A stretch of DNA of 64,000 bases from Streptomyces sp. Ru62 (GCF_002920615.1 NZ_PQSU01000004.1:124001-188000), one strand, 5' to 3'; shown: positions 41,570-49,408, numbered from the stretch's first letter. Notes: a model not told the origin generated them from the sequence alone. Numbers and translations: made by a program.

Positions 41570-43302
41570 CAGGCGGCCTCCGCTTCCGTCAGCTGGGAGA
41601 GCACGATCTCCCGGTAGGTCTCGTTGGATGCCATCAGCTCGGCGTGCCGGCCGGAACCGACCACCCGGCCCTCGTCCAGCACGATGATCCGGTCCGCGTC
41701 CCGGATGGTCGCCACCCGCTGGGCGACGATCACGACGGTCGCCTCGGCGGTCTCCCGGGCGAGCGCGGCGCGCAGGGCCGCGTCCGTCGCGTAGTCCAGC
41801 GCGGAGAAGGAGTCGTCGAAGAGGTAGATCTCCGGGCGCTGCACCAGCGTGCGGGCGATGGCGAGCCGCTGCCGCTGGCCACCGGAGACGTTGGTGCCTC
41901 CCTGCGCGATCGGCGCGTCCAGGCCGCCCTCCAGCTTCCGCACGAAGTCCTTGGCCTGCGCCACCTCCAGCGCGTGCCACAGCTCCTCGTCCGTGGCGTC
42001 CGGATTGCCGTACCGCAGATTGGTCGCCACGGTGCCCGCGAACAGGTACGGCTTCTGCGGCACGAGCCCGACCGTCCGGGCGAGCAGCTGCGGCTCGACC
42101 TCGCGCACGTCCACGCCGTCCACCAGGACCTCGCCCTCGGTGGCGTCGAACAGCCGGGGAACGAGACCCAGCAGGGTCGACTTGCCGCTGCCGGTGGAGC
42201 CGATCACGGCGGTCGTCCGCCCCGGCCGGGCCACCAGGTCGATGGACCTGAGCACCGGCTCCTCGGCACCCGGGTAGCGGAAGCCGGCGCCCCGGATCTC
42301 CAGGTGCCCGTGCGCCCGCAGCTCGGTGACGGGGGCCGCCGGCGGTACGACGCTGGACTCGGTCTCCAGGACGTCCTGGATGCGCTCGGCGCACACCTCC
42401 GCGCGCGGCACCATCATGAACATGAAGGTGGCCATCATCACGGACATGACGATCTGCATCAGATAGGCGAGGAACGCGGTGAGGTCACCGATGGCCATCC
42501 CGCCGCTGTCGATGCGGTGGGCGCCGAACCACACGACCGCGATGGACGACAGGTTCACCACCGTCATGACGATCGGGAACATCAGGGCCAGCAGCCGGCC
42601 GGTGGCCAGCTGCATGTCGGTCAGCTCGCCGTTGGCCTTCCCGAACCGGCCCTGCTCGTACTCGTCGCGGACGAAGGCGCGGATCACCCGGTTGCCGGTG
42701 ATCTGCTCGCGCAGCACCCGGTTCACCGTGTCCAGCCGGACCTGCATCGCGCGGAACAGCGGGCGCAGCCGGCGCACGATGAGCGTCACCGAGACGCCGA
42801 GCACGGGCACCACCGCGACCAGTACCCCGGACAGCGGTACGTCCAGACCGAGGGCGAGCACGATGCCGCCCACGCACATGATGGGTGCCGACACCATCAG
42901 GGTGAACGTCATCAGGACCAGCATCTGGACCTGCTGCACGTCGTTCGTCGTACGGGTGATGAGCGAGGGCGCCCCGAAGTGACCCACCTCACGCGCGGAG
43001 AAGGACTGGACCCGGTCGAAGACGGCACCGCGCACGTCCCTGCCGAGAGCGGAGGCGGTCCGGGCGCCGTAGTACACGGCACCGATGTTGCACCCCACCT
43101 GCACCAGCGAGATGCCGATCATCAGGGCACCGAAGGACAGGATGTAATCGGTGTCCCCCTTCACGACACCGTTGTCGATGATGTCCGCGTTCAGAGTGGG
43201 CAGGTAGAGGGTGGCGCAGGTCTGCAGGAACTGCAGCACCACCAGCAGGGCGATGGGTTTCTTGTAGGGCCTGAGACAGGTCCGCAGAAGTCGTATGAGC
43301 AC
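41569..43302 (-). CDS. ABC exporter half-transporter, degenerate-site partner
   Basis: The 577-aa protein starts MLIRLLRTCLRPYKKPIALL and has six helices, then Walker A GSTGSGKSTL, signature NVSGGQRQR and Walker B IYLFDDSFSALD. Asp replaces the usual catalytic Glu after Walker B, the hallmark of the degenerate site in heterodimeric exporters such as TM287/288 or LmrCD. The H-loop reads VAQRVAT, so the usual His is Gln. It is the first gene of the pair and is translationally coupled to the second. Confidence 0.93.
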   Translation of the reverse strand: MLIRLLRTCLRPYKKPIALLVVLQFLQTCATLYLPTLNADIIDNGVVKGDTDYILSFGALMIGISLVQVGCNIGAVYYGARTASALGRDVRGAVFDRVQSFSAREVGHFGAPSLITRTTNDVQQVQMLVLMTFTLMVSAPIMCVGGIVLALGLDVPLSGVLVAVVPVLGVSVTLIVRRLRPLFRAMQVRLDTVNRVLREQITGNRVIRAFVRDEYEQGRFGKANGELTDMQLATGRLLALMFPIVMTVVNLSSIAVVWFGAHRIDSGGMAIGDLTAFLAYLMQIVMSVMMATFMFMMVPRAEVCAERIQDVLETESSVVPPAAPVTELRAHGHLEIRGAGFRYPGAEEPVLRSIDLVARPGRTTAVIGSTGSGKSTLLGLVPRLFDATEGEVLVDGVDVREVEPQLLARTVGLVPQKPYLFAGTVATNLRYGNPDATDEELWHALEVAQAKDFVRKLEGGLDAPIAQGGTNVSGGQRQRLAIARTLVQRPEIYLFDDSFSALDYATDAALRAALARETAEATVVIVAQRVATIRDADRIIVLDEGRVVGSGRHAELMASNETYREIVLSQLTEAEAA

Positions 43303-43408
43303 GCTACGTCTCTCGGAGTCGGCGACAGGGGCTTGGTCGGTTGCCCTTGGCCCCTATCGTCGGACACTCCACCGGCGTTACCTCAACTGGTTATCCCGCC
43401 GCCGGGCT

Positions 43409-44848
43409 TCAGGAACGGAACGCCCCCGGATGGGTCTGCTCCCGCACCGCCGTGAACTGCTGCCGCACCGCCTGCCCCACGGCCAGCTCCTCGCCGGGCT
43501 CCAGCACCTGCGCCGCCGCGCCCTGCCAGGCCGGCGGGGTGCGCGGATCGAGTGTGCCCTGCGACACACCGAGCGCCCAGGCCGCCTGCCGGGCCGCGCC
43601 GATCGCCGTGTAGTCCGCGGGCTGCGGTACGACGACCTGCACGCCGAACAGCGAGGGCGCCGCGGCCTGTACGGCGGGCAGCTCGGCGGCCGGGCCGAGC
43701 AGGAAGATCCGGCGCACCTCCACGCCCCGGCCGCGCAGCACGTCCAGCGCGTCGGCCAGCCCGCACAGCATGCCCTCGAAAGCGGCCCGCGCCAGGTGCT
43801 CCGGCTTCATCGACTCGCGCCGCAGCCCCGCGAGGGTCCCCGCGGTGTGCGGCAGGTTCGGTGTCCGCTCGCCCTCCAGGTACGGCAGCAGCACCAGCCC
43901 GTGGGCGCCCGGCGTGGACTTCATCGCCAGGTCGGACAGGCTCTCCAGATCCGGCAGGCCGAGCAGCTCGGCGGCGCCGCGCAGGGCGCGTACGGCGTTC
44001 AGGGTGGTGACGACCGGCAGGTGCATGCCGGTGGCGTCGGCGAGGGAGGTGATCATCCCGGACTGGTCGGTGAGCGCCTCCGGGTGCACGGCCATCACTG
44101 ACCCGGAGGCCCCGAGGGACACCACCGCGTCCCCCAGCCCGATCCCGAGCCCGAACGCGGCGGCCATGGTCTCCCCGGTGCCGGCGGAGATCAGCAGGCC
44201 CTCCGGGGTCGTACCGGCCGCGTCGGACGGGCCGATCACCTCCGGGAGCACCGCCTGGTGGCCGAGGGCCAGCTCGACCAGGTCGGGCCGGTAGGCGCCG
44301 GTGGCCGCCGACCAGTACCCGGTGCCGGAGGCCCCGCCGCGGTCGGTGGTCCGCCGCACGGGCCGCCCGAGCAGCTGCCACACCAGCCAGTCGTGGGCCT
44401 GGAGCAGGACGGCGGTGCGCAGCGCGTTCTCGGGCTCGTTCTTCGCGAGCCAGCGCAGCTTGGTCACCGGCTGGGCCGCCTGCGGGACGCATCCGACCGC
44501 CTGCGCCCAGGCCTCCCGGCCGCCGAGCGCGTCCACGAGGTCGGCGGCCGCGACCTGGGCGCGCTTGTCGCCGCCGACCATCGCGGGGCGGACGGTGTTG
44601 CCCTGGGCGTCCAGCGGGATCACCGCGTTCTGCTGGGCCGACACGCCGATGGCCTGCACGCCCTCCAGCAGGCCGCCGCCGGCGGCCTCACCGAGCGAGA
44701 GCAGCCAGGCCTGCGGGTCGATGTCGCTGGGCCGGCCCTCGACCGGGTGCGGGGCATACCCCTGCCGTAGTACCGCACCGGTGTCCGTGTCGCAGACCAC
44801 GATGCGAGTGAAGTCCGGTGAGCTGTCCAAGCCGGCGACTATCCCCAT
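43409..44848 (-). CDS. FGGY-family carbohydrate kinase, xylulokinase-like
   Basis: The 479-aa kinase has GIVAGLDSSPDFTRIVV at the N-terminus (phosphate 1 motif), GVSAQQNAVIPLD, an SAGTGETMA segment in the middle, and the C-terminal IFLLGPAAELPAVQ ATP-binding motif. The substrate is likely a ketose or polyol such as xylulose, but no isomerase or transporter is adjacent. FGGY families are hard to separate by eye. ATG at 44848 is followed at once by the family motif. The gap 43303-43408 to the exporter shows no gene. Confidence 0.82.
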   Translation of the reverse strand: MGIVAGLDSSPDFTRIVVCDTDTGAVLRQGYAPHPVEGRPSDIDPQAWLLSLGEAAGGGLLEGVQAIGVSAQQNAVIPLDAQGNTVRPAMVGGDKRAQVAAADLVDALGGREAWAQAVGCVPQAAQPVTKLRWLAKNEPENALRTAVLLQAHDWLVWQLLGRPVRRTTDRGGASGTGYWSAATGAYRPDLVELALGHQAVLPEVIGPSDAAGTTPEGLLISAGTGETMAAAFGLGIGLGDAVVSLGASGSVMAVHPEALTDQSGMITSLADATGMHLPVVTTLNAVRALRGAAELLGLPDLESLSDLAMKSTPGAHGLVLLPYLEGERTPNLPHTAGTLAGLRRESMKPEHLARAAFEGMLCGLADALDVLRGRGVEVRRIFLLGPAAELPAVQAAAPSLFGVQVVVPQPADYTAIGAARQAAWALGVSQGTLDPRTPPAWQGAAAQVLEPGEELAVGQAVRQQFTAVREQTHPGAFRS

Positions 44849-44882
44849 GCGGAGAATTTTGCCGCATTCCGAGGAGTGGCCC

Positions 44883-45188
44883 TTACGTGTTGCTCGTGCC
44901 CCAGTCGTCCTCGGTCCTGCCGTCGCCGCCCCGGTCGCGCAGGGAGCGGACCGGGTGGGCCACCGACTCCGGGACCCGGTCGCCGACCTTGTCGCTGACC
45001 GTGTGCAGGGCCTTGCCCGCGTAGACGCGACCCTGCTGGGCCGCCGTCTCGGCGGTGTTGCGCACCGCGGGGTTCTGCGCGATCCGGCGGGCCGACTTCT
45101 TCAGCTGCTCGTAGCGCTCACGACCGGCCCTCGTGCCGAGTACGTAACCGAGGGCCAGTCCGGCGAGGAACGTGAGCCGGTAGCGCAT
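44883..45188 (-). CDS. YtxH-like small membrane-associated protein
   Basis: The 101-aa protein starts MRYRLTFLAGLALGYVLGTR, a short hydrophobic helix with Gly-rich GYVLGTRAGRERYEQL, the YtxH pattern, followed by a long amphipathic helical part and a hydrophilic C-terminus. Function is unknown; such proteins are often linked to the envelope and stress. ATG at 45188 with AAGGG eight bases upstream is preferred over GTG at 45197. Confidence 0.75.
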   Translation of the reverse strand: MRYRLTFLAGLALGYVLGTRAGRERYEQLKKSARRIAQNPAVRNTAETAAQQGRVYAGKALHTVSDKVGDRVPESVAHPVRSLRDRGGDGRTEDDWGTSNT

Positions 45189-45247
45189 GGCTGCCACCCT
45201 TCCCGTGCGTAGTTTCTGGTGCCGCGCCGGCGCCTGGGGATACCGAT

Positions 45248-45278
45248 TGGCGGAGCACCCCCCTGCTTGCGCTAATGT
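45248..45278 (+). promoter_or_regulatory. Likely promoter of the tRNA-Asn genes
   Basis: TTGGCG (45248-45253) and TAATGT lie 20 bases apart, about 70 bases before the first tRNA. The spacing is longer than ideal, so the exact boxes are uncertain. Confidence 0.35.
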
Positions 45279-45345
45279 ATGTGTCGCAGCGAGCGCCCGC
45301 CCCCTGGCGAATACCCAGGTAGGTACGTTCGATGCAACGAGGCGA

Positions 45346-45418
45346 TCCTCCGTAGCTCAATTGGCAGAGCAGCCGGCTGTTAACCGGCAGGTTACTGGTT
45401 CGAGTCCAGTCGGGGGAG
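45346..45418 (+). tRNA. tRNA-Asn (GTT), copy 1
   Basis: A 73-nt cloverleaf: acceptor TCCTCCG with CGGGGGA (one G-T pair), D arm GCTC...GAGC, anticodon stem GCCGG/CCGGC with loop CTGTTAA (anticodon GTT), T arm with GGTTCGAGTCC. Discriminator G at 45418; CCA is not encoded. Confidence 0.97.
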
Positions 45419-45424
45419 CTTCGG

Positions 45425-45497
45425 TCCTCCGTAGCTCAATTGGCAGAGCAGCCGGCTGTTAACCGGCAGGTTACTGGTTCGAGTCCAGTCGGGGGAG
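45425..45497 (+). tRNA. tRNA-Asn (GTT), copy 2
   Basis: Identical in all 73 bases to the copy at 45346, six bases after it. The unit is a 79-bp tandem duplication including the short spacer. Confidence 0.97.
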
Positions 45498-45506
45498 CGC
45501 TGAACG

Positions 45507-45529
45507 AGGACCCCTCCGGGGTCCTTTTT
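45507..45529 (+). terminator. Intrinsic terminator of the tRNA-Asn unit
   Basis: AGGACCCC (45507-45514) pairs with GGGGTCCT (45518-45525) across a TCC loop and is followed by five T residues, a classic rho-independent terminator and unusual here for its T-tract. Confidence 0.85.
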
Positions 45530-45672
45530 CATGTCCCCGGGAACCGCCGCGGCCTGCGGCGCTGTCCTCAAGGTCATGAGCAGAGCGGAAGCCGACCATC
45601 CGAGGCAGGAGATCGTATGAGCGGCTATGCTGCGGCAGACGGCGCGCACACTTGTACGCGACACGCCGCTAT

Positions 45673-45746
45673 GGGGCGGTAGCTCAGCCGGTTAGAGCAG
45701 CGGACTCATAATCCGTCGGCCGTGGGTTCGAGTCCCACCCGCCCCA
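45673..45746 (+). tRNA. tRNA with CAT anticodon (Ile2 or elongator Met)
   Basis: A 74-nt cloverleaf: acceptor GGGGCGG with CCGCCCC, anticodon stem CGGAC.. /..GTCCG type with loop CTCATAA, T arm GTGGG TTCGAGT CCCAC, discriminator A. A CAT anticodon with an elongator-type acceptor can be tRNA-Ile2 (lysidine-modified) or tRNA-Met; I lean to Ile2 but cannot prove it. CCA not encoded. TATGCT about 50 bases upstream may be its -10 box. Confidence 0.9.
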
Positions 45747-45793
45747 CCGGTCCCAGGTGGATGCAGGACCGTTTCTACCTGCATAAACGCGAC

Positions 45794-45829
45794 AACGAGG
45801 GTCGCCACTCCAGAGTGGCGACCCTCGTT
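45794..45829. terminator. 17-bp perfect hairpin after the CAT tRNA
   Basis: AACGAGGGTCGCCACTC (45794-45810) pairs perfectly with its complement (45813-45829) across only two bases. It probably ends the tRNA transcript; its strength is unusual for the window. Confidence 0.75.
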
Positions 45830-45975
45830 CATTCGATCAGTCCGAGATCCAGCGGACACGTAGTGGACGCGGCGTGGGCGACATGCGAGCCATGACCGAA
45901 ATCTGTCGCATCGGCCATTCGGCGTCGTGGGGTGCGGTGAGACTCCGCAGGCATCGTCGGCCCGCGGATGTTGGT

Positions 45976-45998
45976 GATGTATCGTAGCCGTGTACATC
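45976..45998 (+). promoter_or_regulatory. Likely vapBC operator
   Basis: GATGTA (45976-45981) and TACATC (45993-45998) are inverted repeats 11 bases apart, 25 bases before vapB. Antitoxin-toxin complexes usually bind such sites over their own promoter. Confidence 0.45.
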
Positions 45999-46022
45999 GC
46001 GTACTTCAGGGTGGTGGCGGAG

Positions 46023-46256
46023 ATGTCTGTGACACAGATCGACCTGGACGACGAGGCACTCGCCGAGGCGATGCGTCTCATGGGCTCCACTACGAAGAAG
46101 GACACAGTCAACGCGGCTCTCCGGGACTACGTGGCGCGCATCAAGCGGCTTGAGGCGGCCGAGAAGCTGGCCGCGCGCGGCGAGCGGGGTGAGTTCGAGG
46201 CTGCGGCGGCCGCGCACGACGCTGCCAAGCGCGCACGGCAGGCAGCCTTCGAGTGA
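46023..46256 (+). CDS. vapB: VapB-type antitoxin
   Basis: The 77-aa protein begins SVTQIDLDDEALAEAMRLMG, a ribbon-helix-helix DNA-binding domain of the VapB2/MazE type, followed by KKDTVNAALRDYVARIKRL. The C-terminal part is Ala/Glu-rich and likely unfolds around the toxin. ATG at 46023 has GGAG five bases upstream. Its stop overlaps the toxin start (GTGA), the usual coupling for type II toxin-antitoxin modules. Confidence 0.88.
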   Translation: MSVTQIDLDDEALAEAMRLMGSTTKKDTVNAALRDYVARIKRLEAAEKLAARGERGEFEAAAAAHDAAKRARQAAFE

Positions 46257-46660
46257 TCACGTATCTTCTCGACACATCTGCTCTGTGGCATCTGTTCCGC
46301 ACTCCCGGGGCGATCCGGCCGTGGGAAGGGCACATTGCCGCCGGTGTGTTCCACGTCTGTGAGCCGACGAGGACGGAGTTCCTCTGCTCTGCCACAGGCC
46401 CGGCTCACCGCGACGAGCTTGCGGAGGAGTTGGATGCGCTGTGCCGGCTCTCGCCGGTGCCGAAGAGCGCATGGCGCTGGGTGGACTCCGCGCAGTACAA
46501 GCTCACGCAGCGGGGGCAGCACCGCTCCGCGGGGATCATCGATCTCCTGGTGTGCGCCACTGCGGTACACCACGGTCACACGGTGCTCCATGTGGACAAC
46601 GACTTCACCACCGTGGCGGCGGTCCTGAAGGAAGTGCAGCAGCGGGACGCACGCGCCTGA
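46253..46660 (+). CDS. vapC: VapC-type PIN-domain toxin
   Basis: The 135-aa protein begins ITYLLDTSALWHLF with the first PIN-domain acidic residue (Asp7), TRTEFLCSA with the conserved Glu, and the last acidic pair in GIIDLLVCATA and HVDNDFTTVA. These residues bind Mg2+ for RNase action, often on tRNA. GTG start is coupled to vapB. The pair sits directly downstream of a tRNA cluster. Confidence 0.88.
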   Translation: MITYLLDTSALWHLFRTPGAIRPWEGHIAAGVFHVCEPTRTEFLCSATGPAHRDELAEELDALCRLSPVPKSAWRWVDSAQYKLTQRGQHRSAGIIDLLVCATAVHHGHTVLHVDNDFTTVAAVLKEVQQRDARA

Positions 46661-46785
46661 CGCCGACGACGCTGCGGCACGCCCCTCCGGCCGCCAACAG
46701 AGCGAGATCGTGCTCCTGCTGACGATTCTTCGGGATGTGTACGGCCCCTCGCATGACCTGGCCCGCCGCCTCGGCGCTCCGCCGG

Positions 46786-47170
46786 GGGCATCACCCAGTG
46801 GATCCGCGACAGCGTGAACACCCGCTCGGCGTCGCGTAGATGACACCAGGCGAACAGATACGGAGGGTCGAGCTCAAGGCCGCTGATGGTGCGGATCGTG
46901 CGGCTGCCCGTGGTGGCGACGTATTCGATGGTGATCGCCGTGCCGCCGTCGACGGCGTGGGCGAGTTGACGGACATCGGCGTGCGAGACCTGGGTCGCGT
47001 ATCCGGCGATGACTTCTTCGGTGTCGGTGGCGAAGGGGACGCCGTTGTACGGGTCGGGGGCGGGACGGGCGAGCGGGGCGTCCGCGAGTCGGGCGGCCGG
47101 CGCGGTCAGCTCGGCCTGCTCCGGGGCGGCTGTCGTACGGGACTGGACACCTGCCGGTGTCCTGATCTGC
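46786..47170 (-). pseudogene. WYL-domain protein remnant
   Basis: The minus strand reads ATQVSHADVRQLAHAVDGG, then ITIEYVATTGSRTIR, GLELDPPYLFAWCHLRD and VFTLSRIHWVMP, which is the end of a WYL ligand-binding domain. Upstream is AANKQIRTPAGVQSR and a Pro/Ala-rich stretch without a start or DNA-binding domain. Downstream the frame stays open far beyond the expected stop, over the vapC gene, so the natural end is lost. This looks like the C-terminal piece of a helicase-associated or regulatory WYL protein. The rest of 46661-47301 holds no other gene. Confidence 0.6.
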
Positions 47171-47301
47171 TTGTTCGCGGCGGCGAGGGCGCGGAGCAGC
47201 TCGGTTCCCTTGCAACTGGAGTGCGGCCAGTTGCGGGAGTTACCGGCGGGATTAGGGTGGAAAGTGACCGGAAGTGACCTATAAGGCAAAGGGGGCAGGT
47301 C

Positions 47302-47631
47302 ATGCGTGCCAGTTACCGCAAGCGATCCGCCGTCCTGGGTACGACCCTCGTCGCCGCCACCCTCGCCCTCGGCCCCGTCGGCCTCCAGCAGGCTTCGGCG
47401 GCGACGCCGAGCGGAACGCACGCCGGTGCGACCACCACGGTCGACCGCGACAACAGCTACAGGCAGGGCTACAGGGCCGGGTTCCGTGCCGGGTGGGCCG
47501 ACGCCAAGGACGACTGCAAGCAGAACAGGAACAACAACAACTTCAACAGCAACAACAACTCCTCTTACGCGCGTGGCTTCGGCGACGGCTACTCCGCCGG
47601 GTACGCGCGGGCCGAGGACAGGTACTGCTGA
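47302..47631 (+). CDS. Small secreted Asn-rich protein
   Basis: The 109-aa protein has a Sec signal peptide (basic SYRKR, hydrophobic AVLGTTLVAATLALGPVG, cleavage near QQASAA). The mature part has SYRQGYRAGFRAGWADAKDD and YARGFGDGYSAGYARAEDR, two similar Gly/aromatic blocks joined by an Asn/Ser-rich linker (NRNNNNFNSNNNSS). Each block ends in an acidic segment with one Cys, so an intramolecular disulfide is possible. I do not recognise a family. AAAGGGGG precedes the ATG. A repeat of GTGACCGGAA/GTGACC lies in the promoter region. Confidence 0.65.
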   Translation: MRASYRKRSAVLGTTLVAATLALGPVGLQQASAATPSGTHAGATTTVDRDNSYRQGYRAGFRAGWADAKDDCKQNRNNNNFNSNNNSSYARGFGDGYSAGYARAEDRYC

Positions 47632-47717
47632 AGCCTGGCGGACGGCGTCCGCCACGAAGTCGGAGTAGGGGACGGCACGTTCGGCGGTGACGACTCACAC
47701 GGGGAGCTGAACGGCCG

Positions 47718-48353
47718 TCATCTCCGCTCCTGCGCCGCCGGCCCCGGGAACCAGGAGACCATCTCCGCGTACACGTCCGGGATTTCCCCGGTGCCGGTGA
47801 GCCAGTCGGTCTCGCCCTGGCTCCACTCGTAGGCGCGGTGGCGGGCGCCGAGTTCCTCGACGAGTTCGGCGGCCAGCCGGGACGCCTCGTAGAGGTCCTG
47901 GTCGGTGGTCTGGGAGCTGGCGGCGACGATCATCCCGCGCACCTCGGCCGAGTGGCCGTAGCGGAAGGCGCCGGTGCCGAGCAGGTGCGGGTCGGTGTGC
48001 ACCGGTGTGCCGTTGTCGCCGCCGAGGCGCCGGTGGGCCGCCGCCTTGGCCGCCGCCTTGGGGAGGAAGCGGCGCGCCTCGTCCCCGACCGTGACCGCGC
48101 CCAGGACCGCGTCGGCGGGTGCGGTGCCCGCCTCCGCCGTCGGGTCGAGGACGACGAAGCCCATCGCGGGGCGCGGGTAGGGGCCGCGCGGCGCCTTGCC
48201 CTCCGGGGCGGTGTGGTTGCGCAGGATGCTCTCGGCCCGGCGGCGGCCGAGGTCCGCCAGCAGGGCGGTCAGTTCCCCGTCGGTGAGCATGTACGTGTAG
48301 GGGTTGCGGCGCACCGCCGCCTCGACGCGGAGTGTGCCGGCCGTGCTCGTCAC
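47718..48353 (-). CDS. Hypothetical protein, 211 aa, divergent from the dre-flanked cluster
   Basis: From GTG 48353 (AAGGAGGAG upstream) the protein reads TLRVEAAVRRNPYTYMLTDG, LTALLADLGRRRAESILRNH, GFVVLDPTAEAG, and ends EWSQGETDWLTGTGEIPDVY, FPGPAAQERR. It is soluble, mixed alpha/beta, with no signal peptide or helix. I cannot assign a family. The segment from VLGAVTVGDEARRFLPKAA to ASSQTTDQDLYEASRLAAEL recalls a flavin- or heme-binding fold but without a firm motif. It shares its upstream region with the PhyH cluster and could respond to the same regulator. Confidence 0.6.
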   Translation of the reverse strand: MTSTAGTLRVEAAVRRNPYTYMLTDGELTALLADLGRRRAESILRNHTAPEGKAPRGPYPRPAMGFVVLDPTAEAGTAPADAVLGAVTVGDEARRFLPKAAAKAAAHRRLGGDNGTPVHTDPHLLGTGAFRYGHSAEVRGMIVAASSQTTDQDLYEASRLAAELVEELGARHRAYEWSQGETDWLTGTGEIPDVYAEMVSWFPGPAAQERR

Positions 48354-48443
48354 GCCTGTCTCCTCCTTGCTGCGCTGACCGCTGTCCGCACCCGGTGGCG
48401 CGGCCCGGCACACCGTAGCGGCCTGATCATCCGCGGGGCCATA

Positions 48444-48456
48444 GGTCTGGACCATT
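48444..48456. promoter_or_regulatory. DasR-like (dre) site 1
   Basis: The site ATAGGTCTGGACCATT matches 12 of 16 positions of the known dre consensus ACTGGTCTAGACCACT. It lies just upstream of the -35 box at 48470 and forms a 13-bp inverted repeat with site 2. Confidence 0.5.
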
Positions 48457-48469
48457 TTTCTGATCACTG

Positions 48470-48499
48470 TTGACCTTGCCGTGTGTCGCCCCGTAGATT
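48470..48499 (+). promoter_or_regulatory. Housekeeping-type promoter of the PhyH cluster
   Basis: TTGACC (48470-48475) and TAGATT (48494-48499) are separated by 18 bases, close to the HrdB consensus. Transcription would start near 48506, just before dre-like site 2 and about 115 bases before the first gene. Confidence 0.6.
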
Positions 48500-48516
48500 T
48501 CCGTCCCGTCTTGATC

Positions 48517-48529
48517 AATGGTCCAGACC
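48517..48529. promoter_or_regulatory. DasR-like (dre) site 2
   Basis: AATGGTCCAGACCAGC matches 12 of 16 dre positions. AATGGTCCAGACC is the exact reverse complement of site 1. It lies just past the predicted transcription start, where a bound repressor would block elongation. TGATCA occurs next to each site on the inner side. Confidence 0.5.
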
Positions 48530-48622
48530 AGCTCTCCAAAGGCTCGCTGGGCTTTCCGTTCGACGATCCCCCTTCTCGGGGTGCGCTGTGCTCTCAGGCT
48601 GCTGGGAGAAGGGGCGAAGGGG

Positions 48623-49408
48623 ATGTTTGTCTTGACGACGCAGGTGTTAACGAACCTTGCGCAGAAGTTCACGGCCGACGGATTCGCCACCGTCGGAGAA
48701 CTCGTTTCCCCCGGTGAACTCGCTGTTTACCGGGACATCTACGACCGTTTCCTGAACGGTGACATCGAAGCGGGCGACAAACGGTCCGATCTCGGTTCCC
48801 ACGCCCCCCGCAAGGACGGGGTACGCGAGAACATCACACAGATCATGTGGCCCTCGGCCCTCCACCCGCCGCTGCGGGAACTCCCCCTCCACCGCAAGGC
48901 GCTCGCCGTCGCCCGGGAACTCATCGGCGCCGACGCGGAACTCGACTTCGACATGATGATCCACAAGGATCCGCACACCGCCGTCCCCACGCCCTGGCAC
49001 CAGGACGCGGCCTACTGGATCGACATGCCCGACCACCGGGCGGTCTCGATCTGGGTGGCGCTGGACGACGCCGACGTCGACAACGGCTGCATGTGGTACG
49101 TACGCGGCTCGCACGAACAGCCGCTGCGGCCGCACCGGCCCACCAGCGACGGCAAGAACATCGAGTGCGACTGCTCCGAGGACGAGCCGGGAGCCACTCC
49201 GGTGCCACTGCGGGCGGGGGAAGCAGTGGCCCACTCCGGCTTCACGCTCCACTACTCGCGGGGCAACACCACGGACGGCGCGCGCCGCGCGTACATCCTC
49301 AACTACCGCCCCGCCGCGATGATCCGGCACGAACGGGCACAGGGCGCGGACCACGGACTCAACGAGAACGTACGGCAGGTCCGCAACTCCGGCGCCGTCG
49401 AGGACTGA
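48623..49408 (+). CDS. Phytanoyl-CoA dioxygenase (PhyH) family protein
   Basis: The 261-aa protein is a non-haem Fe(II)/2-oxoglutarate dioxygenase. FTADGFATVGELVSPGEL opens the fold, PWHQDAAYW carries the HxD iron ligands (about residue 130), and VAHSGFTLHYSRGN the distal His, with an Arg a few residues later to bind 2-oxoglutarate. Members hydroxylate or desaturate small molecules or carrier-bound acids. Codon 9 is TTA (48647-48649), the rare leucine codon read by the bldA tRNA. ATG at 48623 is preceded by GAAGGGG. It is the first gene of a five-gene run. Confidence 0.85.
   Translation: MFVLTTQVLTNLAQKFTADGFATVGELVSPGELAVYRDIYDRFLNGDIEAGDKRSDLGSHAPRKDGVRENITQIMWPSALHPPLRELPLHRKALAVARELIGADAELDFDMMIHKDPHTAVPTPWHQDAAYWIDMPDHRAVSIWVALDDADVDNGCMWYVRGSHEQPLRPHRPTSDGKNIECDCSEDEPGATPVPLRAGEAVAHSGFTLHYSRGNTTDGARRAYILNYRPAAMIRHERAQGADHGLNENVRQVRNSGAVED

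Noticed and set aside
41569..43302. Asp in place of the catalytic Glu after Walker B as a damaged ABC protein
   Set aside because: It is the normal degenerate site of heterodimeric exporters; the partner has the intact Glu.
45673..45746. Initiator tRNA identity for the CAT tRNA
   Set aside because: The first acceptor pair is a normal G-C pair and the anticodon stem lacks the three G-C pairs of initiators, so it is an elongator Met or Ile2.
45837..46217. A minus-strand ORF next to the CAT tRNA, considered as an integrase remnant
   Set aside because: Most of it is antisense to vapB and the short independent end shows no recombinase motif.
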